Source: Pyropia yezoensis
Taxonomy: Eukaryota; Rhodophyta; Bangiophyceae; Bangiales; Bangiaceae
Direction of reading: 5' to 3'
Length of the DNA: 64,000 nucleotides
Assembly: GCA_009829735.1 (NCBI GenBank)
Contig: CM020618.1
Location: 23,235,346-23,299,345 of the forward strand
Shown: positions 34,299 through 45,309 of the stretch, piece after piece
Layout of the letters: each line of letters begins with the position of its first letter
Position numbering within the stretch: the first letter of the stretch is position 1
Made by a program: the position numbers and the translations under genes
The notes under the pieces: generated by a model
Told to the model about the DNA's origin: nothing
Database searches by the model: none
The model's input: the letters and a program-made list of their open reading frames with translations, nothing else

Positions 34299-35800
34299 GA
34301 GGGCCCCAGCGACGTGCCGACCTTCACGTGGGACGTGGTGGAAACTTGCCCCCCGATCCTCAGTACCTCCGATCCGCACGTCCATCACTCTGACGTGCGG
34401 ATGGAGAAGACATCCGACGAGGTCCCTAGTTCGTGACCTCGGCTCAACTTGAGTTTGCGCAACAAGCGCCGGTGAACAAGGAGTTACTTTACGCCAAAAA
34501 GCCCGAGTGGTGGCCTCAAGTTGAGGTCCCCTATGGGTTCCCCGCGCTACTACCGCGATTGGTTGACCACTTTGGCTCCGTCATGATGACGGCTAGCCCG
34601 GACCACACAGTGTTTGCCATGTTTGCAACACTCTGGCTCCTCGAGGTCATGTCGACCTGGGTGGCCAGCGTCCTGAGGCGTGGGATGTCCTGGCGCATCC
34701 CACCCCGCCTGATCCAAGGTTTGGAGCAGCTCACCCCGCGGCAAGTTGCTGAGGGGTGCCCGTCGGATCAAATCACTCTACTCGAGGAAATGTTGAAGCT
34801 CCTCAAGCTCATCGAGTGGGAGAGCATCGAGCACAAGTTGCGCCGACCTTCCCGTGGGCCCAAAGACGACGGCTCACTTCGCCAATTCGTCTCGGTCGGC
34901 CGTGAACTTCACGACGGCCGCGTGGTACTCAAGGAGGGGTTGGGCATCGGGAACTACCCGTATGCCCCAGAGGTGGAGCGCCACACTGCGCCGCCCCCGG
35001 AGAAAAACCTTGTGGTTGCAGTCGCCGACCCTGAGGAGCTTTGGACGCAAAGTGCCGCGGCGGCCTCAACTTGTGGTCGCGGCTACCCTCGGGCTCCGCC
35101 TCCTCTTCCTCCAGTTCCATTCCAGCCGAACGGGTACATTCCGATTGGCATTGCGGTTGAGTCATCCACGCCTGTGTCCCCCAACTTAGGGGCTACTCTA
35201 CTTACGGTCTACCCCAAGTTGGTATTGCCGTCCGCGCCATTGACTTCTTAGATGCTTATGACCACGTTGGTACGCCCGATCTCGTGGATGGCCGCGTCGG
35301 CAGCGACTCTCCGGACTTCGGAGCCCCCTCAGCTTGAGGAGCGCATTCGCCCTGTCGTCTCGACTGCAAGTTGCGAGTCGGTTGCGGAGTTTATGATGGC
35401 CGAGTTGGCTCGCATCGGCTCCATCATGCCCTCGTCGGCCCCACTTGGGCGCGACAAGCGTCGGGCGAGCCGTGCCTACTCTCCTCCTCGTCGTCGTCGC
35501 CGCCACTCGCGGCGCTCTCGCTCCGTGTCGGATGACGAGTTGTCGTACTCCAAGTTGGAGTCATCCACCCCGTCCGAGACCGAGTCGGTCCGTCGTCTGC
35601 GCCACCAACTCGCGCGCGAGACTAAGCAGGCAAGTGGGCGCGCTCGTCGTCGCACTCGTGATCGTGAGACTCATGACGACTCGGTATTGGAGGCGCCTGC
35701 TCCACGGACTAGTGGTGACCGTTACCGGCGTGGCTCTGGCCGCTCGCCTCCGCGTGAGAGTGAGGGTCGTGGTGGTGGAGAGTCTCGCGTGCGTGCCTAG
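34299..35800 (+). pseudogene. antisense ORF relic of element A
   Basis: Homologous along its length to the intact 687-codon antisense ORF of element B (45310-47373) from about residue 185 to the end: PTFTWDVV, then KPEWWPQVEVPYGFPALLPR, then EWESIEHKLRRPSRGPKDD, and the Arg/Ser-rich tail RRASRAYSPPRRRRR. The amino-terminal quarter is missing at the truncation. A frameshift near 34430 and a TAG at 35249-35251 (SEMM in B) inactivate it. Its position, directly downstream of pol and opposite to it, is the same as in B. Confidence 0.85.
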
Positions 35801-35926
35801 TTGGCAGCTGCCCTTGTTGTGAGAGTGAGAGGGCTCGGGCTGTAGTCAACAGCTCCTTTGCGCACCACTTCGAATCAAAGCATTCTCTGGGCCGGACGAC
35901 TTGGCCTTCCCTCACGTTGAGGGAGA

Positions 35927-38680
35927 TTAATCAGGGTCGATGTCATTCCGGGCGCAGGAAGCCCGGACCTTCTCAGCGGGGAGGTCCTCCACGTACTCGC
36001 ATGGATCATCTTTGGCGCGGTAGCTAAACCAGCGCACCCTCAGCATGAGGCGGTTAATATCCTCATCCCACCCGTGTTCGACGAACCTGTCGAACACGTA
36101 CTCCTGCGGACCCTGGTTGGCCGCAGGCAGGTATGGTGGGCGCCACGCCTTGAGCACACGCGCTCAAGTCGGGTCGCCTGGAGGAGGTGGTGCAACGTTC
36201 GCCACGACCTTTCCGTTTACGGTACGGATCCCATCGTCACTTTCGATGGTGAACCGTCGCCCATCCGTACGAAGGACTTGGTATGGTTCCTTCGTTTGGA
36301 ACACCAGCTTACCCCCAGTGGGGTATTCGAATGTGCTAGCACCCAGTCACCCTGATTGGGGACGTGCTTGGCGTTAAGTACCTTCTTGTACGCTTGGAGC
36401 GCTTTTGCGCTCTGTCCATCTCAGCCCTGACTCAAGAGATGAGCTGCTCAAGCCTAGCAGCGAACTCCCCCTTGCTCTCAGTAGGAATAGGTGTCCCGCC
36501 ACCAGCCTCCCTACTTGGGAGCGGCCGTTGTACCGCAATAAACCGCACACGGCGCGGAGTCACAAAAGCGAGGGGTACTTCCCCTGTAGAAGAGTGAACC
36601 TGCAAATCGTAGGCAGTAGTCAAAATAGAGATATAGTGGTTCCACGTTTTCACGTGCTCACTCACAAAGTGGCGCAGCTGCCGAACGATAGTCTTGTTGA
36701 AGCGCTCCACCTGCCCATTAGTTTGTGGGTGGTAGGGGGTGGCATAGTTTGCCCGAACCCCCAACATGTCCAGCACTCCCTGGAACAGTACAGACGCAAA
36801 TTGCGGTCCCTTGTCCGATAGTGTACTATCCGGAATGCCATACGCGGCAACCCAGTGATCTAGGAAGGCTGACACGACCGACATGGCCGTGACCTCTGCC
36901 AGTGGGATCGCTCGCGTAAGTTTCGTGAAGCGGTCAAAGATGACCAGGAGGTACTGGTTGCCCTCCTCGGTCACTGGCAGGGGCCCAAGGATGTCCATTG
37001 CCAACGCGGCAAATGGCTCCTTGGATGGGAACAGCAACATGGCCGTAGTGGGCCGCCATTCCATCAGGCGGTTCTGCGCACAACTTGTGCAGGCAGCCAC
37101 CCAACTGTAGATGTCCACCACCATCGAGGGCCTGTAGAACCGGGTCCTCAGGGTCTGGTAAAGTTACTAGACCCCAGGTGTCCACCTGCGGGAGCATTAT
37201 GCTCCCGCTCAAAGATACTGTCCTTGAGGGATGCGGGGAAGACAAGTTGTTCAGTCCCCTGGATTGCCCCCCTTCTCAAGAGGAGGCCATCGTCTCCCAC
37301 GAAGAACCGTGTCCTCGCCGCTGCGTCAAGCGCCTCCTTATGGGACTTGCAGAAAGGGTCATCGGCCTGGGCCTTCACGACTACATCCACCGACAGTTGC
37401 ACGTAGTTGTTGTTCCCTGGCGCCTCGGGGTCCAACGCTTGACCCGAGCGCGTGACCACCCCCCCGATGGGATGTCCTCATCGATTGGGTTAGTATCTAG
37501 CCCCTCGGTAGGTACTCGAGATAGATCGTCGGCCAAGGCAGGTTGCCGGCCGGGGCGGTACTCAATGTCAAAGTTGAAGGGCGCCAGCCGCACACGCCAC
37601 CTGTTGAGGCGGGTGTTGGTGCAATCCGTCTTGAAGGTAAACTGCAACGCGCGGTGGTCACAACGGATGAGGAACTTTTCACCCTCGAGGTGGTGACGAA
37701 GTGACGTCACCGCCAACACCACTGCAAGTCCCTCCAACTCGGTGACTCCATATTTTCGCTCGGCCGAGTTAAGCCCCTCGCTGAAGTATCCCACCGGAAA
37801 GTACTCCTTGTCTGGCTGTTGATGTAGGAGCACGCAACCAAGTTGGTCGTAGCTAGCATCCACGTCGAGAACACAGTGGCCTCCCAACCTGGTAATAGCC
37901 AATATGGCAGGGTTCAGCAACTGGCGCCGAAGGGTTTCAAAGGACTCCTGCTCCACCCGACTTGGGGGAGGCAGATTCTTCGGAAACGTCGAGCTGAGTA
38001 GCTCGTTCAGCGGCTTCGCCACCTTGGCGAAGCCCTTTGTGAAGCGTCGGTACACGTTACATATCCCGAGGAAACACCTCATCTGGATTTGTGTCCGGGG
38101 GTACTGGGCCTTACGAATTGCCGTCAGATTCTTCTCGTTGACTCTGAGGCGCCCTGGACGGACTGCATGTCCCAAGTACTCCACCTCTTGAGTAAAGAGG
38201 TGGCACTTGCTTGTTTTCAGCCACACACCAGCGTCCGCAAGTAGCATGAACGCCTGAGCAAGATGGTCAATGTGTTCTTCCGAAGTTCGAGAGAACACGA
38301 TGATGTCGTCGAGGTACACAAAACAGATCTGCCACCGAACTCCCGCCAGAATCATGTCCATGGCGCGCTGAAAAGTTGCCGGCGCGTTGCACAGTCCAAA
38401 CGGCAACCGCTTCTACTGGTAGGTCCGACAGTGACAGGTAAAAGTAGTTTTACGCCTGTCCTCCGGGAAAACGGGAATTTGCCAGTACCCCGCGTCACAG
38501 TCTAGGTTGGAGAACACGCTCGCCTCCCCCAGCGAGTCCAGACAGTCATCCATCCTAAGAAGAGGATAACTATCCTTCACCATGCTCTCGTTGAGGTTAC
38601 GGTAGTCAATACAGAACCGTGGCGTCCCATCCTGTTTGGGGACGATCACGACTGGACAAGCTCACTCGGCGTTGCTGGCC
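35927..38680 (-). pseudogene. element A pol relic, 3' part (RT, RNase H, integrase, chromodomain)
   Basis: Frames 38649-38413 (RT: FCIDYRNLNES), 38406-37381 (RT active site VYLDDIIVF, RNase H, tether), 37459-37148 (integrase zinc-binding HNAPAGGHLG), 37124-36432 (integrase core MDILGPL, SDKGPQFAS, QTNGQVERFNK) and 36157-35927 (chromodomain VFDRFVEHGWDEDINRLML). Lesions include a TGA near 38660, a TAG at 38410-38412 after CHCRTYQ, and several frameshifts in the tether, integrase tail and chromodomain. Before decay it would have matched pol of B throughout. Confidence 0.88.
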
Positions 38681-38685
38681 TCAAT
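38681..38685. repeat. target-site duplication of element B, left
   Basis: TCAAT, repeated at 48011-48015. Removing B and one copy restores the RT reading of element A (DVIEAS). Confidence 0.93.
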
Positions 38686-39155
38686 TGTGGCAGTATTGAC
38701 CCCCAGGTAGGGGGGCAACACGTGCCATGCAAGGGGCGGCAGGTCACTAGCCTGATCCGTTCCTCCCCCTGCATTTGGGTCCGTATTCTCTAAGTTTGGG
38801 ATAGTTAGCTTAGTAGTAAATCCAACCTGGATTTGAGGGTTTTTCTGCATTTATCGTCTTGAATTTTCGTGTGGCCCGGTGGGCAGGTGCTGGGGTGGGA
38901 GATTCTGAGTGGCCAGATTCTGAGGGGACCCTGGGGGGATAAGGGGAGGGACAGCGGGGCTTGGCCCTGCGTCCCCGTCCCGACCAAGAAACTGTTGGAC
39001 CACACACCATCCTCTTGTTTGTCAGTGGGGAGATTGCCCCACAACAGGAATATAGTGTGTGCGACTTGCACTTCTTCCGGTTCCCTCGACACGGGAGGCA
39101 GCCCTTGTACACCGCCCCAACTTGGGTGCCGTGTGTGCGAGAGGTTTTTGCCACT
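38686..39155 (+). repeat. element B 5' LTR
   Basis: 470 bp beginning TGTGGCAGTATTGAC and ending GTTTTTGCCACT, where the last base has changed from A. It aligns without gaps to 47541-48010. Confidence 0.95.
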
Positions 39156-39157
39156 TT

Positions 39158-39177
39158 TGGTGGAGCAGCAGGGGACC
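39158..39177 (+). other. candidate primer-binding site of element B
   Basis: TGGTGGAGCAGCAGGGGACC starts two bases after the LTR. It begins with TGG as expected for pairing with a tRNA CCA end, and is conserved in element A (51245-51264, reverse strand). The tRNA species is not identified. Confidence 0.6.
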
Positions 39178-39274
39178 GAGGTAAACTTTACCTCCGGGTG
39201 CACCCGGGTGTAGGGGGCCCTCTGTCTCAGAGGAACGGTGGACTTAGACCGTGTCATACGGATCGTTGGCCAAC

Positions 39275-41220
39275 ATGGCTAGCTCGGACCCCCCGTCGTC
39301 TGGGGAGTACACGGGTGACGCACGTACTTCAGTGCCTTTGAATACTGGTGAGACACAGGTGGGCTTACCTGGGGTCGCAGAGGGACTAGAGGTCCCTCAA
39401 GCCAGCAGGACTGGAAGTGCGGGCGGGCAACAGGCCACCCCGACTCAGTCGGGAGTTCACTCGGGTGACACTTCTGATGTGGGTGGGCCGAAGTCTGGCC
39501 ACCGTGTGGTACACTCAACGGGAACGTCCCAAGGGGTGAGGACTGGCCCCGCGGGTTCCACTCGGGTTTGAGCCGACTTTGGCATGGAGCCGTCGCCAAC
39601 TAGGCTTTCGGAGGACGGCGGACCTCCGTTGGTCGGCGATGGGCTCGCGCCCATGCCCCCGGTTGAGACCCCTGAGGATCGTGGTTACCCCTCAGGTGGA
39701 CTCCCGGAGGCGGACCGAGACTCAACTGGAGTCGTCAATCCCCTCCTCGCGGAAACTGTCCGTCGGGAGGCGACCAATGTGTTGCGGCAGACTTTGCCGG
39801 ACCTGGTGGTCACGATGACGAGTACTATTCTGAATCAGATTGTGGCGAGTTTGCCAGATGGCCTTAATGTCCAGACCGGATCGGGGCTTTCGAGCCCGCA
39901 GGCGCAGGGGGAATCCCTCCTCACGCCTACCTCAGGTCGCTCCGAACAGGGGGCGACCCCTGTGACTCCCAACGAGGGAGCCACACCATTCTCAGTGGGG
40001 CGTACGCCCTTCACGGGGGAACTTCACTCGAATACGCCGGCGGTTACACCAAGCTCTCCGCGCCAGGCTACTGGAACTGAGGGTCAACTTACCCCAGTGC
40101 CACAGCGGCTTTTCCCTCAACGTGAGGTGCCGCCCAAGATCCAGGTGCCAACCCGGTCTACCAGAGGATCTTTGACTGTGAGACCTACGCCCTCCACAAC
40201 AAGTCGGTGGCGTATGGTCCTATCCAGGCCCGAGCCATGGTCCGTGCCAAGAAGAATGCACTTCACTCTTTTGGGCACAAAGCGGAGTGGGATGGAACTC
40301 CCCCCCTCCGTGTCTTTTAGTTCCTACGTCGTTTCACAAAAGCCTGTGACGACAATGCCATAAGTGAAGGCATGGCTTTTTACATGCTACAGGAGTTTAC
40401 GAAGGGCGACCTGCGGACATAACTTATGTCCGTCATGCCCAGCTCCTCAAGTGGAGGCGCTGGGGAGGTGACGTCCTATTTGGAGCTCGTCAACTGGTTG
40501 TTGAGGGCCATGGTTGATGCAGCGGCGTTTGCTTCTCAAGTCGAGGAGTTTACGCAAGCCCATCAGGAAGAGGCGGAGGACGAGTTGTCCTTTGCGGAGC
40601 GAGTTCATAAGCTCAACAATCTTTGTGGGCTTCTTCATCCACAAGCTGTGGTGAAGAGTCGGTTTGTGGAGGGACTCCATTGGTCAGTCCGGATGGAGAC
40701 CCGGGAGCATAACACTGCCCGGGCGACCCTGGCCGAGTTGGCTAAGTTCGCTTACCGCAGAGGTGAGGCCTACCGCAAGTTGCGGGAGGAACAACGCCAG
40801 GAGCGTCAGGCCGAGTTGGCCAAGTAACGTGAGGAGGCGCGCCAGGCCAGAGAGCTGAGAGAGGCACGCCAAATCCGCGAGGAGAGGGTGGTAGCTGCCG
40901 TGGGAACTTCCCAGGGTATCTCTTCGTCTTCCCCAGTTGGGAAGACCCCTCCGGGAACTGACCATCGGTGTTGGAACTGCAACTCCGATGGACACTGGGC
41001 ATATGATTGCCCCAAGTTGAGTAAACGCATTCAACAACTTGTTAGGAATGCGAGTAAGAAGTCGGCTACGAACGAAGTACGTTCACGCCGCGAGGGTGGG
41101 TCTCGACCGGTGGTGGCGGTCGCCACACCCTCGGCGGAGGGGGCGGACAGGTCGTCCTCGGACTCGCCGTCTTCCCCTTCGTCCTCAAATTCGGACGCCA
41201 AGTCGGCGGGAAACGAATGA
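39275..41220 (+). pseudogene. element B gag relic with CCHC zinc knuckle
   Basis: The start at ATG 39275 (MASSDPPSSGEYTGD) is shared with element A. Order: a Ser/Pro/Gly-rich amino region, a capsid-like helical region (LELVNWLLRAMVDAAAFASQ, FAERVHKLNNLCGLLH, HWSVRMETREHN), a Glu/Arg-rich helix, the zinc knuckle CWNCNSDGHWAYDC (about 40976-41017), and an acidic Ser-rich tail. Lesions: TGA 39569-39571, a frameshift between about 40150 and 40360, TAA 40420-40422, TAA 40825-40827. The natural stop TGA at 41218-41220 overlaps the pol ATG (ATGA). Confidence 0.9.
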
Positions 41221-44200
41221 CCGTTGGAGCTGGTCGTCCGAAGCTCACAACGGCAGCCTCGGCCAAGTGGGTCAAGAGGACGAACCAACCGTGCCGGATA
41301 CTGCGGAGACCTAAGGGAGTCCGCCCACCTCGGGTAGGACACCCCAAGAACGTAAACCCACGTCGGGTCATCGCGGTGCTGACGGGTGAGAACTTCCAGG
41401 TGGCTGGACGGGTGCAACTTGCCCCCTGCCGCGCCTGCTGTGCCCGTATCGTACTTGATACCGGGTCAGGAGCCTCCTTGATACGCAAGTCGCTATAACC
41501 AAAGGGGATGAAGCTCCAACGCTGGAGGTCTAAAGCTGACCATCTAATCGATATCAATGGTGGGGTCCTTCCCATCGTTGGTGCCGTGACCCTACCAACT
41601 AGGTTGGGGACCCATGAGGTCGACGTGACCTATAGCGTAGTTGAGAATATATCGGTACCCCTGCTTCTGGGTACCTCTTATGTTGTTACACAAGTGCCTT
41701 TGATTTGTGGCCCTGAGTATTGGGTTAAGTTGATGAATGGGGAAACCATCCCCATCCTTGGTAAGGGAAAGTCTGTAGCTCCTGTGACAGTCTCACAGTC
41801 GAAGCCTGTTTGCTCTGTGAGAGAAGGGTTTACTTCTACTTTGCGTCTGGCCCGTAAGGTCATGTTGCCTCCTAACTCGGTGGCACACGTTGACGTGGTA
41901 ACTGATTATGCGGGGAACGGGTTGGTGCACCCTCACCCCCGTCTTGCTCGCAAGCACCAAGTGCATGTTGCCCTTGGCACGATGGACTCCAAAGACGGAG
42001 TACCGTGGAGGATCCAGGTTATGAACCTGAGCTCGTCGCCCAAGTACTTCAAGTCGGGAGCCAAGTTCGGCTATATCGACCAACATGAGGGACCGGTAGG
42101 AGCGGTCACCCTCAACGCGGGCGCGAGTAGCAACCCGAAGTCCGGAAAGGAGAAGCATCAAGCCAAGTCGGCTGCCTCTCTTCGGCCCCATGTGAACATG
42201 GAGGGTGTCCCACCCAGGTTGAGGGTTCAAGTTGAACGCCTCTTGGACCAATATCACAAGTTGTGGGATGGTCAATTGGGACTCATGAGAGCCACCCAAC
42301 ACCGGATCGAGTTGAAGCCCGGTGCACCCCCTATACGCCAACAACCGTATAGGGGAGGACCCCGTTCAAGGGCCCTCGTCAAGGAGCAAGCTGCTCGCAT
42401 GGAGGCCCTCGATGTGATCGAGGCCAGTGAAGCCGAGTGGGCAAGTCCGGTGGTTATCGTCCCCAAAGTTGAGGGACCCCACGGTTCTGTATCGACTACC
42501 GTAAGCTCAACGAGAGCACGGTGAAGGACAGTTATCCCCTACCTAGGATGGACGACTGTCTGGACTCTCTGGGGGAGGCGAACGTGTTCTCTACCCTGGA
42601 CTGTAACGCGGGGTACTGGCAAATTCCCGTTGCCCCGGAGGACAGGCATAAAACTACCTTTACCTGTCACTGTGGTACCTACCAGTGCAAGCGCCTACCG
42701 TTTGGACTGTGCAACGCGCCGGCAACTTTCCAGCGCGCTATGGACATGATTCTGGCCGGAGTACGGTGGCAGATCTGTCTCGTGTACCTAGATGATATCA
42801 TTGTGTTCTCCCGAAGTCCGGAGGAACACATTGGCCATCTTGCTCAGGTGTTCAAGCTACTTGCTGACGCCGGTGTGTCACTGAAGGCGAGTAAGTGCCA
42901 CCTCTTCACTCAAGAGGTGGAATGCTTGGGACATGTTGTCCGTCCGGGGCGTCTCAGTGTCAACGAGAAAACTTGAGGGCCATCCGTAAGGCTCAGTAAC
43001 CCCGGACCCAGACCCAGATGAGGAGCTTCCTCGGGCTGTGTAACGTGTACCGACGTTTCACCAAGGGCTTCGCCAAGGTGGCGAAACCGTTGAATGAGTT
43101 AGTGAGCTCAACGCTACCGAAGAACCTGCCTCCCCCAAGTCGGGTGGAGCAGGAATCCTTTGAGACTCTTCGGGACCTTCTGCTGAAGCCCCCTATCCTG
43201 GCTATTCCCAGGTTGGGAGGCCACTACATCCTGGATGTGGACGCTAGCTACGACCAACTTGCTTGTGTGTTGCTTCAGCAGCAGCCGGACAAGGAGTACT
43301 TGCCGGTGGGATACCTCAGCAAGGGGCTGAACTCGGCCGAGAAGAACTACGGAGTCACCGAGTTGGAAGGACTCGCAGTGGTGTGGGCGGTGACGTCACT
43401 TCGTCACTACCTAGAGGGTGAGAAGATCCTCATCCGTTGTGACCACCGCGCGTTGCAGTTCATCTTTAAGACGGATTGTACGAACACTCGTCTCAACCGG
43501 TGGAGGGTGCGACTGGCACCCTTCAACTTTGATATTGAGTACCGACCTGGCAGGCAACATGCCCTTGCCGACGGCCTTTCTCGGGTATCTACCGGGGAGC
43601 TGGACACTAACCCAGTCGATGAGGACATCCCCATCGTGGGGGTAGTCACGCGCTCGGGTCAGGCGTTGAACCCCGAGGCGCCAGGATACAAGAAGTACTT
43701 GCCCCTGTCCCTGGACGAGGTGGTGAACGCCCAGGCCGAGGATCCCTTCTGCAAGTCGCAGAGGGATACACTGGATACAGTAGCGGAGACGCGGTTCTTT
43801 CTGGGAGACGATGGCCTCCTCATGAGGAGGGGGGTATTCCAGGGGACCGAACAACTTGTCGTCCCCGCATCCCTCAAGGACAGTATCCTTGAGAGGGAGC
43901 ATAACGCTCCCACAGGTGGACACCTGGGGTCTAGTAAACTGTACCGGACCCTGAGGACCAGGTACTACTGGCCGTCCATGGTGGTGGACATCTACAGTTG
44001 GGTGGCTGCCTGCACAAGTTGTGCGCAGAACCGTCTGATGGAACGGCGGCCTACTACGGCTATGCTATTGTTCCCGGCCAAGGAGCCATTTGCCGCGTTG
44101 GCAATGGACATCCTTGGGCCCCTGCCAGTGACCGAGGAGGGCAACCAGTACCTCCTGGTCATCTTTGACCGCTTCACGAAACTTACGCGAGCGATCCCAC

Positions 44201-45198
44201 TGGCAGAGGTCACGGCCATGTCGGTCGTGTCAGCCTTCCTAGATCACTGGGTTGCCGCGTATGGCATTCCGGATAGTACACTATCGGACAAGGGACCGCA
44301 ATTTGCGTCTGTACTGTTTCAGGGAGTGCTGGATATGTTGGGGGTGCGGGCAAACTATGCCACCCCCTACCACCCACAAACTAATGGGCAGGTGGAGCGC
44401 TTCAACAAGACTATTGTTAGGCAGCTGCGCCACTTTGTGAGTGAGCACGTGAAAACGTGGGACCAATACATTTCTATTCTTACCACTGCCTACAATTCGC
44501 AGGTTCACTCATCTACCGGGGAAGTACCCCTCGCTTTTGTGACCCCCCGTCGCGTGCGGTCTATTGCCGTGCCGCGGCCGCTCCCAACTAGGGAGGATGG
44601 TGGCAGGACGCCTACTCCTACTGAGAGTAAGGCGGAGTTCGCTGCTAGGCTTGAAAACCTAATCCCTACAGTCAGGGCTGAGATGGACAAAGCACAAAAG
44701 CGCTACAAGCGTACCTTTGAGAAAATGGTGCGCAACGCCAAGCATGTCCCCGAGCAGGGTGACTGGGTATTGGTCCACTCACACACCCCAACTGGGGGTA
44801 AGTTGGTATTTCAGACGAAGGGGCCGTACCAGGTCCTTCGTACTGATGGGCGGCGCTTCACCATCGAAAGTGACGATGGGGTCCGCACAGTGAACGGACA
44901 GGACGTGGTCAAAGTTGCACCACCGCCTGCAGGCGACCCAGCTTGGGCGCGGGCGCTGGAAGCGTGGCGCCTCCCCTCACTGCCTACGGCCAAACAGGGC
45001 CCGCAGGAGTACGTGTTCGATATGTTCATCGACCACGGCTGGAATGAGGACACTAACCGCCTCATGTTGAGGGTGCGTTGGTTCGGCTACAAAGCCAAGG
45101 ATGATACGTGGGAGTATGTGGAGGACCTTCCCGCTGAGAAGGTCCGGGCGTACTGTGCCCGGAATGAGATCGACCCGAACAGCCCCCCCTCAACGTGA
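41217..45198 (+). pseudogene. element B pol relic: protease, RT, RNase H, integrase, chromodomain
   Basis: Protease VLDTGSGASLI (about 41451), a linker and RT amino part (YRGGPRSRALVKEQAARMEA), RT core with active site VYLDDIIVF (about 42783), RNase H (LDVDASYDQLACVLLQQQ, VTELEGLAVVWAV), integrase HHCC (HNAPTGGHLG ... CTSCAQNR) and catalytic Asp, Asp, Glu in MDILGPL, SDKGPQFAS and GQVERFNK, then a chromodomain (EYVFDMFIDHGWNEDTNRLM ... VRWFGYKAKDDTWEYVEDL). The last 726 codons (43018-45198) are continuous. Lesions: TAA 41496-41498, 1-bp deletions near 42477 and 42971, TAA 42997-42999. Pol lies in -1 frame to gag. Chromodomains of this type direct integration into marked chromatin. Confidence 0.93.
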
Positions 45199-45309
45199 GG
45201 GAAGGCCGAGCAACAGTGCCAAGAGAGTGCTTCAAGTCGAAGTGGTACGCAGAGTGGCTTTTAACTACAGCCCTAACCCTCGCACTCTCACAACAAAGGC
45301 AGCTGCCAA

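Noticed and set aside
34299..35800. Host gene interpretation of the plus-strand frames at the left end of element A
   Set aside because: The same sequence occupies the same position and orientation inside element B, before the PPT and LTR, so it belongs to the retroelement.
39158..39177. Naming the priming tRNA
   Set aside because: TGG plus 17 bases is compatible with a tRNA 3' end, but I cannot match it to a species without the tRNA set.
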